Source: Vibrio agarilyticus
GTDB lineage: Bacteria > Pseudomonadota > Gammaproteobacteria > Enterobacterales > Vibrionaceae
Assembly: GCF_012641465.1 (NCBI RefSeq)
Contig: NZ_JABAIK010000017.1
Location: 1 to 64,000, forward strand
Length of the DNA: 64,000 bases
Direction: 5' to 3'
The notes below the pieces were generated by a model. It ran no database searches, had not been told where the DNA came from, and worked only from the letters and a program-made list of their open reading frames with translations. Numbering within the stretch: the stretch's first letter is position 1; every line of letters begins with the position of its first letter. This document shows, piece after piece, positions 53,110 to 61,928 of this stretch. Both the position numbers and the translations under genes were made by a program.

Positions 53110-55980
53110 ATGGAAATAAAAAAAACTTCATTGGCTATGTTAGTGGCGGTTGCGCTGACAGGCTTATACGGTTGTAACTCTACGGGCTCTTCGTCAGGCA
53201 CTGCATCTTCAGCGACTGAAGTAGAAGAGAGTGCAGGTGCAGCAACGCCAGATTTTGAATCTCAATCGTTTGTCGATAGTCTTGTCACTGATCATGCTAA
53301 AGTGCAATTGGTAACTGATGCTGGTGTAACAAATGGCACAGCAGCAGTCAGAGTCGATTTTGACGCGGTCAGCGAGGCAAATAAATTCAAATATTGGCCG
53401 AATGTCAAAATAATGCCACAAGGCGAACTGTGGAACTGGAACAATAAAGGCAGTTTTAAACTTGATATTACTAACCCAACAGACAGCCCTGCCAATATTA
53501 TTTTAAAAATTGTCGATAACGTAGGTCAAATGGGGGCTGAGACCAACCAACTTAACTATGCAGTAAGCCTTGCAGCAGGTGAAACGCAAACTGTAGAAAT
53601 GCTGTTCAACGGTGGCAAACGTAAGCTTGAAGGCTACTGGGGGGGGGATAACTTAAACCTACGCAAGTTGGCTGAATTCCAAGTATTTGTGCAAGGCCCA
53701 ATGGATAAGCAGACCATTATTTTAGACAACTTAGAGCTAATTGAAGCCACTGGCGATTTTATTTCGGCAGAAGAAAAAGTCGTTGCAGCGGGGCCAATCC
53801 CAACTTTAGCGGTTGTCACAGAGTTTAATGATGGTGATCCTACATTCGTCGCAGCAGAACGCAGCGTATCGGCAACCACGAGAGTTGTAGATACTGAAAA
53901 TGGCAAAGGTCTTGAAGTTAAACTTTCGGCGTCTAACGATTATCCGAATGTCACGTTTATGCCACCGCAACCATGGAATTGGTCAGAAGCGGGCGATTTC
54001 AACATTGCTTTTGATATCGAAAACCCAACAGACGATCCGGTTCAAGTGTTCGTGCGCGTTGACCAAGCCGAAAATTCAGGTTGGGGCGGAACAGCGGATG
54101 GTGTGAAAGACAGTATTTCAAGTTATACCACACTGCTACCAAACAAGAAGTCAACTTATTACATGCCAATTTCACAATTGAAAGGTCATGTAGTTTCAGG
54201 TATGCGTGCAGAACCGCCAAAAATGTCTTATGACGCACAGGCAATCAGCTATGGTTGGGGGGAAACAAGTCTTAACACCTCTAATATCCATGCGATTCAA
54301 CTTTATCTACAAAACCCAACAAAAGATGCAAAGTTCATTGTCGATTCGATTCGATTGATTCCAAATATTGATGCAGATGCAACTCGTTATAACGGTATTG
54401 TGGATCAGTATGGGCAGTTCAAGGGCGATGGGTGGTTAGAGAAAATCAAGTCTGACGATCAGCTAATCGAAAAAGGTAAACAAGAACTCGCTAATCTTGG
54501 AAAAGCGAAGCCAATGGCTGATCGCTGTAAATTTGGTGGTTATGCTAATGGTCCTCGTCTTGAAGCAACAGGCTTCTTCCGCACTGAAAAAGTGGATGGA
54601 AAGTGGAACTTAGTCGATCCAGAAGGTTGCCTGTTCTTTATGACCGGTCTTGATAACGTTCGTATGGCAGACACGGTAACTATTACAGGGGTCGACTTTA
54701 CAGATCCTAAAGCACGTACTGGACGTGAAGTTACCTCAGACCTTCGTCACTCTATGTTTGAATGGTTACCAGAAGAAAGTGATCGTTTAGCGGAGGCTTA
54801 TAGCTACGCAGGATATGTGCATTCGGGAGCGGTGAAAAAAGGCGAGGTGTTCAGTTTTTATCAAGCTAACTTGATGCGTAAATATAACGTAGACAAGCAA
54901 GAAGCGATGAAAATTTGGAAAGATGTCACTTTAGATCGCATGGTTGATTGGGGCTTTACCACACTAGGTAACTGGATTGACCCTATGTTCTTTGGTAGTG
55001 AACGCATTGCTTATGAAGCACATGGTTGGATTCAAGGCGATCACAAGCGAATCAGCACGGGTAACGATTATTGGGGACCAATTCATGACCCATTTGACCC
55101 TGAATTCAAGGTTAGTGCGAGAGAAATGGCCGAAGGAGTTGCCGGACGCGTCAATAACCAAAATGACCCTTGGCTACTTGGTGTGTTTGTTGACAATGAA
55201 ATTTCTTGGGGTAACCCACTAAATGAAGCGAACCATTACGGTTTGATCATTAATGCACTTGCTTATGATGTGAAAGGGAGCCCAGCAAAACGTGCGTTCA
55301 CTGACCACCTGAAGGGCAAATACACCACGATTGCTGCACTAAACCAGGCATGGGGTGTCAATGTGGCATCTTGGGCTGACTTTGAAAAGTCGTTCGATTA
55401 TAGAACCACGCTGAAACCGGGTATGAAAGCGGATTATTCAGACATGTTAACTATGTTGTCTGAAAAATATTTCTCTACTGTACGTGCTGAAATTAAGCGA
55501 GTGTTACCTAACCACTTGTATTTAGGTGCACGTTTCTCTGATTGGGGTGTAACGGAGGAGATTGCTCGAGGTGCCGCTAAATATGTTGATGTAATGAGTT
55601 ACAACCTCTACTCAAATGACCTTAATGGTAAGAAAGCTCATTGGCGCAAACTCTTACCAGAGCTGGATAAACCAAGTGTGATTGGTGAGTTCCACTTTGG
55701 TGCGACAGATACAGGGTTATTCCACGGCGGCATTGTATCAGTTGGAAGTCAAAAAGAGCGTGGTGAAATGTATAAGCATTACATGCAGTCTATGGTCGAT
55801 AACCCATATATGGTGGGAGCACACTGGTTCCAATATCTAGACTCGCCTGCAACAGGCCGTGCATGGGATGGTGAAAACTACAATGTTGGCTTTATTACTA
55901 TCGGTGATGAACCTTATGTCGAGCTTATTAAAGCAGCGAAAGAGTTTAACCGAGATTTATATACTAACCGCTTCAAATAA
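53110..55980 (+). CDS. GH50 beta-agarase, predicted outer-membrane lipoprotein
   Basis: A 956-residue GH50 enzyme with lipobox LYGC followed by NSTGSSSG, a flexible linker after lipidation. CBM-like domains lie at about 60-420, with catalytic E697 (FVDNEISWG) and E860 (VIGEFHFG). It follows the porin after a 78-base gap that contains a hairpin, and is probably cotranscribed, so an agarase and its uptake pore would be made together. It is highly similar in layout to 45185-48040. A G9 run (53639-53647) lies in the second sandwich domain. Confidence 0.93.
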   Translation: MEIKKTSLAMLVAVALTGLYGCNSTGSSSGTASSATEVEESAGAATPDFESQSFVDSLVTDHAKVQLVTDAGVTNGTAAVRVDFDAVSEANKFKYWPNVKIMPQGELWNWNNKGSFKLDITNPTDSPANIILKIVDNVGQMGAETNQLNYAVSLAAGETQTVEMLFNGGKRKLEGYWGGDNLNLRKLAEFQVFVQGPMDKQTIILDNLELIEATGDFISAEEKVVAAGPIPTLAVVTEFNDGDPTFVAAERSVSATTRVVDTENGKGLEVKLSASNDYPNVTFMPPQPWNWSEAGDFNIAFDIENPTDDPVQVFVRVDQAENSGWGGTADGVKDSISSYTTLLPNKKSTYYMPISQLKGHVVSGMRAEPPKMSYDAQAISYGWGETSLNTSNIHAIQLYLQNPTKDAKFIVDSIRLIPNIDADATRYNGIVDQYGQFKGDGWLEKIKSDDQLIEKGKQELANLGKAKPMADRCKFGGYANGPRLEATGFFRTEKVDGKWNLVDPEGCLFFMTGLDNVRMADTVTITGVDFTDPKARTGREVTSDLRHSMFEWLPEESDRLAEAYSYAGYVHSGAVKKGEVFSFYQANLMRKYNVDKQEAMKIWKDVTLDRMVDWGFTTLGNWIDPMFFGSERIAYEAHGWIQGDHKRISTGNDYWGPIHDPFDPEFKVSAREMAEGVAGRVNNQNDPWLLGVFVDNEISWGNPLNEANHYGLIINALAYDVKGSPAKRAFTDHLKGKYTTIAALNQAWGVNVASWADFEKSFDYRTTLKPGMKADYSDMLTMLSEKYFSTVRAEIKRVLPNHLYLGARFSDWGVTEEIARGAAKYVDVMSYNLYSNDLNGKKAHWRKLLPELDKPSVIGEFHFGATDTGLFHGGIVSVGSQKERGEMYKHYMQSMVDNPYMVGAHWFQYLDSPATGRAWDGENYNVGFITIGDEPYVELIKAAKEFNRDLYTNRFK
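53639..53647 (+). repeat. 9-base poly-G tract inside GH50 gene
   Basis: Nine consecutive G bases in the CBM-like region (residues around YWGGDN). A one-base slip would abolish the catalytic domain. Confidence 0.85.
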
Positions 55981-55988
55981 CTGACAAC

Positions 55989-56018
55989 GTGAGGCTCGGC
56001 GACGCTGTTGAGCCTCAC
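55989..56018 (+). terminator. intergenic hairpin after GH50
   Basis: A 9-bp perfect stem (GTGAGGCTC/GAGCCTCAC, 12-base loop) in the 56-base gap before the next gene, without a T tract. It probably reduces or stabilises rather than stops the transcript. Confidence 0.5.
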
Positions 56019-56036
56019 AGTAAAAAGGGATTTAAG

Positions 56037-57248
56037 ATGAAAGTACTATTCAACACCACATGTTTAGCCGTGCTGGTCGCAAGCAGCATGTCAGTTCACG
56101 CTTTTGAGTCTTTTGAAAACTACGCAATTGATGCCAAACTAGACGCCGCATCAGGTATTGTAAATAAAGTGAGCGCTGGGACATGTACAGCCGGTCAGCA
56201 AGCCGCAGAGGTTACTTATACTTCCGCTTCTTGGGCATCAATGAAAGTAACGCTAGCAGAAGCGGTTGATTTTACCCAAAACACCCACTTTTCATTTGAT
56301 GCAATCAAAGCTGCAGGTGCGGCTGATGTTCCTCTTCTGGTGAAATTAATCGATTCTGCAGACAGGGAAATTTGGCACTGGGTAACATTAAATCAGGATG
56401 CAGCCGCGGTTTATTCGCTTGATCTATCTTATGAAGATGGAAATAACCACAGCGGCGCTGATCTTGCTGATATTAAAGTAATCGATTTTGGTACTGCGGA
56501 TTCAAGTGGATTATCCGCTGATAATAAGGTTTACATCGATAACCTGCGTTTATCAGATGGCAGTGCTACGGTAGGTGATGGCTGTGATTTGGGCGGTGAC
56601 CCTACCCCGGAACCGGAACCAACAGTGGAGATTGTCCAATCATTTGCTGATATTCCACCTGGCACTGTAATCGATGCAGATGTTAACGCACCGACTAACA
56701 TAGTGTCTTCTGATATGGCTTCTGATAACGATACGTTATCCATGAAAGTTGATTTTGACGCATCTTATAAAGCTATTTCGATGTGGGATGGTGGTACGCC
56801 TTGGGATTGGTCAGGTAAAGCGACGTTGAAATTTGATGTATTCAATAATTCGGGTGAGTCAATTACTATTGCAGGGCGACTAATTTCTACGGGGACAGAT
56901 TGGAGCGATGCCTATAATCTAATGGAGGCGAAAGTGTTGGAGTCGTCTGACGAGTTTCAAACTGTCGAAGTGAATTTAGATTCAAGTGCAGCTGGTAGCA
57001 AGTTTACTAAAAGTGCAGTTGGCGGCATTCAATTTATGCTTCATTCCGAGGTGAATGCAGATACTCTGCCTATCTATATTGATAATATTCGAGTCGATGG
57101 TGAAGGTACGGTTGCGCCAGATCCAGGCATTGAACCTAATCCTGGTCTGGGTGGAGATGATAAGCCTTATAAGAATGAGGGTGGTAGTTTAGGAGGCTTT
57201 GCATTAATGCTAGTTGCCGCATTGGGCGTCTTACGTCGTAGAAAATAG
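56037..57248 (+). CDS. GlyGly-CTERM carbohydrate-binding-like surface protein
   Basis: A 403-residue exported protein with no catalytic domain. A signal peptide (to SVHA) is followed by two beta-sandwich domains (about 20-180 and 200-360). These resemble the CBM-like modules of the neighbouring GH50 enzymes: WDWSGKATLKFDVFN compares with WNWS...FDI, and the segments end IDNLRL or IDNIRV. A Pro/Glu linker leads to a C-terminal sorting tail (NEGGSLGGFALMLV... LRRRK) of the GlyGly-CTERM type processed by rhombosortase. The start at 56037 has AAGGGA seven bases upstream. It probably binds agar at the surface for the degrading system. Confidence 0.8.
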   Translation: MKVLFNTTCLAVLVASSMSVHAFESFENYAIDAKLDAASGIVNKVSAGTCTAGQQAAEVTYTSASWASMKVTLAEAVDFTQNTHFSFDAIKAAGAADVPLLVKLIDSADREIWHWVTLNQDAAAVYSLDLSYEDGNNHSGADLADIKVIDFGTADSSGLSADNKVYIDNLRLSDGSATVGDGCDLGGDPTPEPEPTVEIVQSFADIPPGTVIDADVNAPTNIVSSDMASDNDTLSMKVDFDASYKAISMWDGGTPWDWSGKATLKFDVFNNSGESITIAGRLISTGTDWSDAYNLMEAKVLESSDEFQTVEVNLDSSAAGSKFTKSAVGGIQFMLHSEVNADTLPIYIDNIRVDGEGTVAPDPGIEPNPGLGGDDKPYKNEGGSLGGFALMLVAALGVLRRRK

Positions 57249-57260
57249 GGCGCATAAACA

Positions 57261-57301
57261 AAGAAAACGGGCACTGTTTGATCAGTGCCCGTTTTCTTTT
57301 T
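57261..57301 (+). terminator. strong terminator after CBM-like protein
   Basis: A 16-bp perfect stem (AAGAAAACGGGCACTG/CAGTGCCCGTTTTCTT, 6-base loop) followed by T bases, 12 bases after the stop. Confidence 0.9.
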
Positions 57302-57302
57302 G

Positions 57303-57346
57303 GCAAACAAATCAACCAAAATTGCAGTATTGGTTGATTTGTTTGC
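57303..57346. repeat. 17-bp inverted repeat containing operator arms
   Basis: GCAAACAAATCAACCAA and its exact complement are separated by 10 bases. Each arm contains an AATCAACCAA/TTGGTTGATT sequence like the cluster operator, so it may be a looped or paired binding site rather than a second terminator. Confidence 0.6.
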
Positions 57347-57382
57347 TAGTTGCTAGTTGTATCACTGTTTCTGGATGAGTAT

Positions 57383-57394
57383 TTGGTTAACCTT
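57383..57394. promoter_or_regulatory. cluster operator before GlyGly-CTERM GH50
   Basis: TTGGTTAACCTT, 10 of 12 positions, 80 bases before the start of the next GH50 gene. Confidence 0.45.
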
Positions 57395-57474
57395 AATGTC
57401 GTGATGTGAAAGTAAACCTTATATTTTTGAATTGTCCTTACAAGGTCAATTTCATTACGTTACGGATGTATATA

Positions 57475-60276
57475 ATGAAATTTAGTAAACTCGTCTATGC
57501 TTTATTAATCAGCGGTGTTGCATTGCCCAGTTTAGCCGCAACCCAGTTAGTAACTTCTTTCGAACAAGGTGAAAAACACAGCTATACCATTGATGGCTAT
57601 GGTGATGCTGGAGTCACGCCAGTTACAGAACCTGTAACGAATGGTGTTCAATCTCTTAAAGTTGAGCTAGGAGCTAAGTACGCTGGAGGCGCAAAAATTT
57701 ATGCACCAACTTGGTTTGGTTGGGGCGAACAAAAATACGTTGTTTTCGATATCGTAAATCTTGGTAGTGAGAATGTAAATTACGGAGTTAAAGCGCTATC
57801 TAATGACATTTGGGAAGATAGAAGTGCCATTTTTGATCTCTTTAATGTAGAAGCAAATACAACTCTAAAAGATGTCAAATTCTCATTGGATACTACAGAA
57901 TGGGGGAACATAGGTGCCGAATATACAAAAGCAGGCATTATGGAGTTACAATTTTTTACGGGTGAAACCCCCAATCAAACAGTTTATATCGATAATATTC
58001 GCATAAGTGATGGCGAAATAGATGAACCTGTAGAACCTGGTCAACCAGAGCCTGCCAGTAAAGTTACGGCTGCACCGGTCAATACATTGCAACTTGTTGA
58101 TGATTTCGAAGAGCAGTACAGTCACGTCTATTTAGATAGTGGCGTTACATTGGCATTGGTTGATTCGAAAGTGTCCCAAGGTTCCAAGGCCGCTAAAATC
58201 AATTTTCCCGCAGCTTATGATGCAATAAAATTCTATCCATCAGAGGCTTGGAATTGGTCAAATGAAACTCTAGGTCAACACGGAGCAATTGCGCTAGATG
58301 TGACTAATACCGGCGATCAAGACACGACCTTATATGGCCGTTTGCAGTCTGGGTATGATAGCGAGCAGATCGTTGGTACTAGCTATGGTTATAACATCAA
58401 GGCAGGTGAGACCAAAACCGTTTATATTAGCTTGAATAACAATGCAAAGCTGAACGTTGTCGATGAAGTTGGTATGCGTCAGCTGCCTGCTTACTCTATG
58501 AGTCACTGGGAAGACCCTATTGCCCTTGATTTAGCTCAAGTCAGTGAAATTCGTTATTACACTGATAACCAATCCACAGCCGAGTTTGTGTTCGATAACC
58601 TGCGTGTTATTCCGGATCTTAATCATCAAACAGGTTTTAGCGAAATAGTGGATGCTCTTGGGCAAAACAATCACTTCGATTTTACTAATAAGATCAAATC
58701 TAAATCTCAGCTATCTGGCTTAGGAGCTAAAGAGGCGCAGTTACTTGGCAAGTTAGTAAAACGCAGCCCATATGGTGGTGCACTGCCAAACTCAGGTATT
58801 GAAGCGGATCAATCCTGTGTATTGACAAACGCAGCATCATTCAACGTATGTAAAACCCCGCAAGGGAAGTGGTATTTAGTTGACCCTGAGGGTAATGCAT
58901 TTTTCTCAAGCGGTCTTGCCAATATACGTCTTGCTGATACCTATACTATGACAGGTGTTTCAAATGATACTCCGTCATCGTTGCGACAAGGAATGTTTAC
59001 TGATATTCCTAGTAACTATATTAACAGTAACTATGGTCCTGTTTTCTCAGGTCCTGTGACGCGTGGTGAGGCGGTTAGTTTTTATGGCAATAACCGTGAC
59101 TCACGCCATGGTGATGAAGCAACTTGGCGTATTAATACAGTAAAACGTTTTCAAGATTGGGGCTTTAATACTTTAGGTAACTGGACCGATCCATCATTTT
59201 ACGCCATGTCAGAGATTCCTTTTGTTGTTAATGGTTGGGTAAACAGTGGACCAGGCCGTAAACAAACCTCAGTTATGGGTCCTGATGGTTATTGGGGGAA
59301 ATTACCCGATCCATGGGATAGTAATTTTTCAGCAAATGCTAAAATGATGGCAGATGAGATTGCAACTCAAGTGAATAGTTTGAGTACTGCACAGAAACTC
59401 AAAATTGTTGGTATTTTCGTGGATAACGAAATGAGCTGGGATGATGAAGGGAATCCAAGTAACACTTACCGAAATCTCAACGGTGAAGCCAAAACCATGG
59501 CGCAAATTGCTGAACAATATTATAGCGTGGTGAGTGGGGCACTAGAAGCAGCAGGCCTTGGTAACTATCTATATTTAGGTAACCGTTTTGCTGATTGGGG
59601 GCGTACCCCTGAAGTTGTTGCGGTAGCGGCAAAGTATGCTGATGTTCTGAGTTTCAATATTTATAAAAAGAACATCGCTGAAGATTGGGATGCTGATCAG
59701 TTAGCGCAAATTGCTACTTTAGACCGACCAGTCATTATTGGTGAATATCATTTTGGGGCTTTAGACAGTGGTAATTATGGTGAGGGTATTCAAGTAGCAG
59801 CGTCTCAGAAAGACCGTGCAGAAAAATATGCTGCTTATATGGATAGTGTGCTAGCAAATAAACATTTTGTTGGTGCTCACTGGTTCCAATATATTGATTC
59901 ACCAATTGCAGGTCGTGCATGGGATGGAGAAAATTATAATGTGGGTTTTGTTAATGTCACCGATGCACCTTATACCGAAATGACTGACAAAGCGCGGGTG
60001 GTGAACTGTCAAATTTATGGTGATGATTGTGCATCGCTAGACCCGACTGCTGAAGTTACAATGAAGATGAGTTCGATTGATGAATTGTACAGTGGCAACA
60101 ATATCGGTGTGACACAAGCGGACTTAATTAGTGATAATGACCCTGAAGATCCAACGGGCCCGGAAGAGCCTGCTAATCCTGAAACAAACAAACCGTATAA
60201 AAATGAGGGGGGTAGTCTAAGTGTATTTGGTTTTCTGATGCTAGTGATACTAAGATTCACAAGATGTTTTGATTAG
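57475..60276 (+). CDS. GH50-related agarase with GlyGly-CTERM-like tail
   Basis: A 933-residue exported enzyme. The start at 57475 gives a clean signal peptide (MKFSKLVYALLISGVALPSLA). Two CBM-like domains (about 22-175 and 200-385) precede the GH50 barrel, with E652 (FVDNEMSWD) and E757 (IIGEYHFG). The glutamates are 105 residues apart versus 159-163 in the other four GH50 proteins, because a helical insertion is missing. The tail NKPYKNEGGSLSVFGFLMLV resembles the preceding gene's GlyGly-CTERM but ends RFTRCFD, a poor basic cluster. Surface anchoring is likely; the specificity may differ from its relatives. Confidence 0.88.
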   Translation: MKFSKLVYALLISGVALPSLAATQLVTSFEQGEKHSYTIDGYGDAGVTPVTEPVTNGVQSLKVELGAKYAGGAKIYAPTWFGWGEQKYVVFDIVNLGSENVNYGVKALSNDIWEDRSAIFDLFNVEANTTLKDVKFSLDTTEWGNIGAEYTKAGIMELQFFTGETPNQTVYIDNIRISDGEIDEPVEPGQPEPASKVTAAPVNTLQLVDDFEEQYSHVYLDSGVTLALVDSKVSQGSKAAKINFPAAYDAIKFYPSEAWNWSNETLGQHGAIALDVTNTGDQDTTLYGRLQSGYDSEQIVGTSYGYNIKAGETKTVYISLNNNAKLNVVDEVGMRQLPAYSMSHWEDPIALDLAQVSEIRYYTDNQSTAEFVFDNLRVIPDLNHQTGFSEIVDALGQNNHFDFTNKIKSKSQLSGLGAKEAQLLGKLVKRSPYGGALPNSGIEADQSCVLTNAASFNVCKTPQGKWYLVDPEGNAFFSSGLANIRLADTYTMTGVSNDTPSSLRQGMFTDIPSNYINSNYGPVFSGPVTRGEAVSFYGNNRDSRHGDEATWRINTVKRFQDWGFNTLGNWTDPSFYAMSEIPFVVNGWVNSGPGRKQTSVMGPDGYWGKLPDPWDSNFSANAKMMADEIATQVNSLSTAQKLKIVGIFVDNEMSWDDEGNPSNTYRNLNGEAKTMAQIAEQYYSVVSGALEAAGLGNYLYLGNRFADWGRTPEVVAVAAKYADVLSFNIYKKNIAEDWDADQLAQIATLDRPVIIGEYHFGALDSGNYGEGIQVAASQKDRAEKYAAYMDSVLANKHFVGAHWFQYIDSPIAGRAWDGENYNVGFVNVTDAPYTEMTDKARVVNCQIYGDDCASLDPTAEVTMKMSSIDELYSGNNIGVTQADLISDNDPEDPTGPEEPANPETNKPYKNEGGSLSVFGFLMLVILRFTRCFD

Positions 60277-60427
60277 CACGCTGCTCCTTATACCTAACGC
60301 ACGTAGTGATATGGTATGTGACAAACGAACAGACCTCAAAGCTTAGATAAACTATGCTCTGAGCTTGGTAAGTACAAGTCAACATTACAGCCTGATTAAA
60401 AGGGATCGGTACATACAATTTTAAGTG

Positions 60428-60463
60428 AAGCAGCTTTCTAAATGCGAAAGCTGCTTTTTTTGT
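60428..60463 (+). terminator. terminator after GlyGly-CTERM GH50
   Basis: An 11-bp perfect stem (AAGCAGCTTTC/GAAAGCTGCTT, 7-base loop) followed by seven T bases (57-63 of this decade), 152 bases after the stop. The gap between stop and hairpin holds no gene. Confidence 0.9.
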
Positions 60464-60494
60464 GCAAAAAAAGTAAAGATATACACCGTTAAAT

Positions 60495-60506
60495 GTGGTT
60501 GGCCAA
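60495..60506. promoter_or_regulatory. cluster operator before LacY-like permease
   Basis: GTGGTTGGCCAA, 10 of 12 positions, similar to the site before the sugar porter at 32043, and 130 bases before the permease start. Confidence 0.45.
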
Positions 60507-60635
60507 TTTGGTTGCATTGGTAAGACAAAGTGTTACTTTGGTCACTGTTTGCATTTGGGATACAAGGTATTCTTTGCTAAGAACAATCAAAATCTTTTCG
60601 CAAAACATGTCTGTAGTACAGATTATGGAGATATT

Positions 60636-61913
60636 ATGAAAATCGATTCAAATAGAGTGGCAATGGGTAAAGTATGCTTGATGTACTTCTTTTATAATTT
60701 TTTTTGGTCATTAAGTTCAGGCTCCCTATTTGCTGTTTGGTTGAACGATAGAGTGGGTATTGACGGCTCACAGATTGGTGTTTTATTTGGTTTGCAAACG
60801 GGTATTGCTGTCCTTTTTAAGCCTGCGATGGGTTATATGATGGATAAGTTAGGTTTACGAAAGCACCTACTCTACTTTATTTCAATCCTTTCTATTCTAA
60901 TTGGCCCATTTTATATTTATGTTTACGGCCCTCTTTTAAGTCAGGAGTCTACATTTGCAGCAGGGATTATTGTTGGTGCAGTTTACCTTGGTATGTTATT
61001 TCAAGCAGGTAGCGGTGTTATCGCATCATATTCTGATCGCTTCGCACGTTGTCATAGCAACGATTTTGGTCTTGTGAATGGATTCGGTATTGCTGCATGG
61101 GGTGTATCTGCCATTCTTGCTGGATTTCTTTATAATATAGACCCTGATCTTATCTTTGTTGCGTGCAGTGTTTCAGCCGTAATTATGTTAATATTTGCAC
61201 TGTCGTTAAAAGTGAAGCATCTAGATGATGTAGATAATGATGTACTATCGGCAGAAAAAATTCAGCGAGAGGATGTCCTTAAACTGTTAAGAAATCCCAA
61301 AATGTGGGCATTTATGACCTACGCTGGGACGATATCGGTTGTATTTTGGACATCAATGACTCAGTTTACACGCTACTTTATCAGCTTCTTCCCTAGCCAA
61401 GATGAAGGCATCACGTTTAGTTCTAATATGGATGGTTTGACTGCTGTTTTTCTATTTATTTTTAGTGCTTGCGTTCCTTTCATTATCAAAAAAATAGGTG
61501 CTAAAGGCAGTTTGATCTTAACGGCTTTCGGCATAACAGCTTGCTTGCTGACCATTGGATATGCAGGGCTAGGTGAGAAAAGTCTTGTTCTAGCAGTAAT
61601 AGCTAAAATCCTATTTGGTATTGTAAACCCACTTTTGATCGTTTCGACTTTTGCGTATATAGCAGAGCAGTTTGACAAAAAAGTGAACTCATTTACTTAT
61701 ATGTTTGGCTTCCAAGTTGTTAATAATATAATGACCGCAATAGCATCACCAATCATGGGGAACATGTATGATACACATGGATTTCCGATGAGCTATATAT
61801 ACTTTGGGCTATTCTCATTATGCGCAACGATTCTCGCCTTCTTTACTCTAAGTTCAAAATTAAATGTGGAAATGAAAGAAGAAATTTTGCATCAAGAAAC
61901 TACAACTGCATAA
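60636..61913 (+). CDS. LacY-type oligosaccharide:H+ symporter
   Basis: A 425-residue 12-TM permease of the oligosaccharide:H+ symporter family. It aligns by eye with E. coli LacY through much of its length: YFFYNFFWSLSSGSLFAVWL, MDKLGLRKHLLYFISIL, YVYGPLL, IVGAVYLGMLFQAG, LRNPKMWAF and PIMGNMYDTHGF. The start at 60636 has TGGAG five bases upstream; an upstream in-frame ATG adds 47 non-membrane residues and is rejected. It is the most likely importer of neoagarobiose or neoagaro-oligosaccharides across the inner membrane. A cluster operator lies in front. Confidence 0.9.
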   Translation: MKIDSNRVAMGKVCLMYFFYNFFWSLSSGSLFAVWLNDRVGIDGSQIGVLFGLQTGIAVLFKPAMGYMMDKLGLRKHLLYFISILSILIGPFYIYVYGPLLSQESTFAAGIIVGAVYLGMLFQAGSGVIASYSDRFARCHSNDFGLVNGFGIAAWGVSAILAGFLYNIDPDLIFVACSVSAVIMLIFALSLKVKHLDDVDNDVLSAEKIQREDVLKLLRNPKMWAFMTYAGTISVVFWTSMTQFTRYFISFFPSQDEGITFSSNMDGLTAVFLFIFSACVPFIIKKIGAKGSLILTAFGITACLLTIGYAGLGEKSLVLAVIAKILFGIVNPLLIVSTFAYIAEQFDKKVNSFTYMFGFQVVNNIMTAIASPIMGNMYDTHGFPMSYIYFGLFSLCATILAFFTLSSKLNVEMKEEILHQETTTA

Positions 61914-61928
61914 TGGAGATATGCTGAG

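Noticed and set aside
57406-57474. Longer start for the last GH50 gene
   Set aside because: It would put 23 non-signal residues before a clean signal peptide; the ATG at 57475 is better.
60495-60635. Longer start for the LacY-like permease
   Set aside because: The extension overlaps an operator-like site and adds 47 residues not seen in LacY; TGGAG precedes the ATG at 60636.
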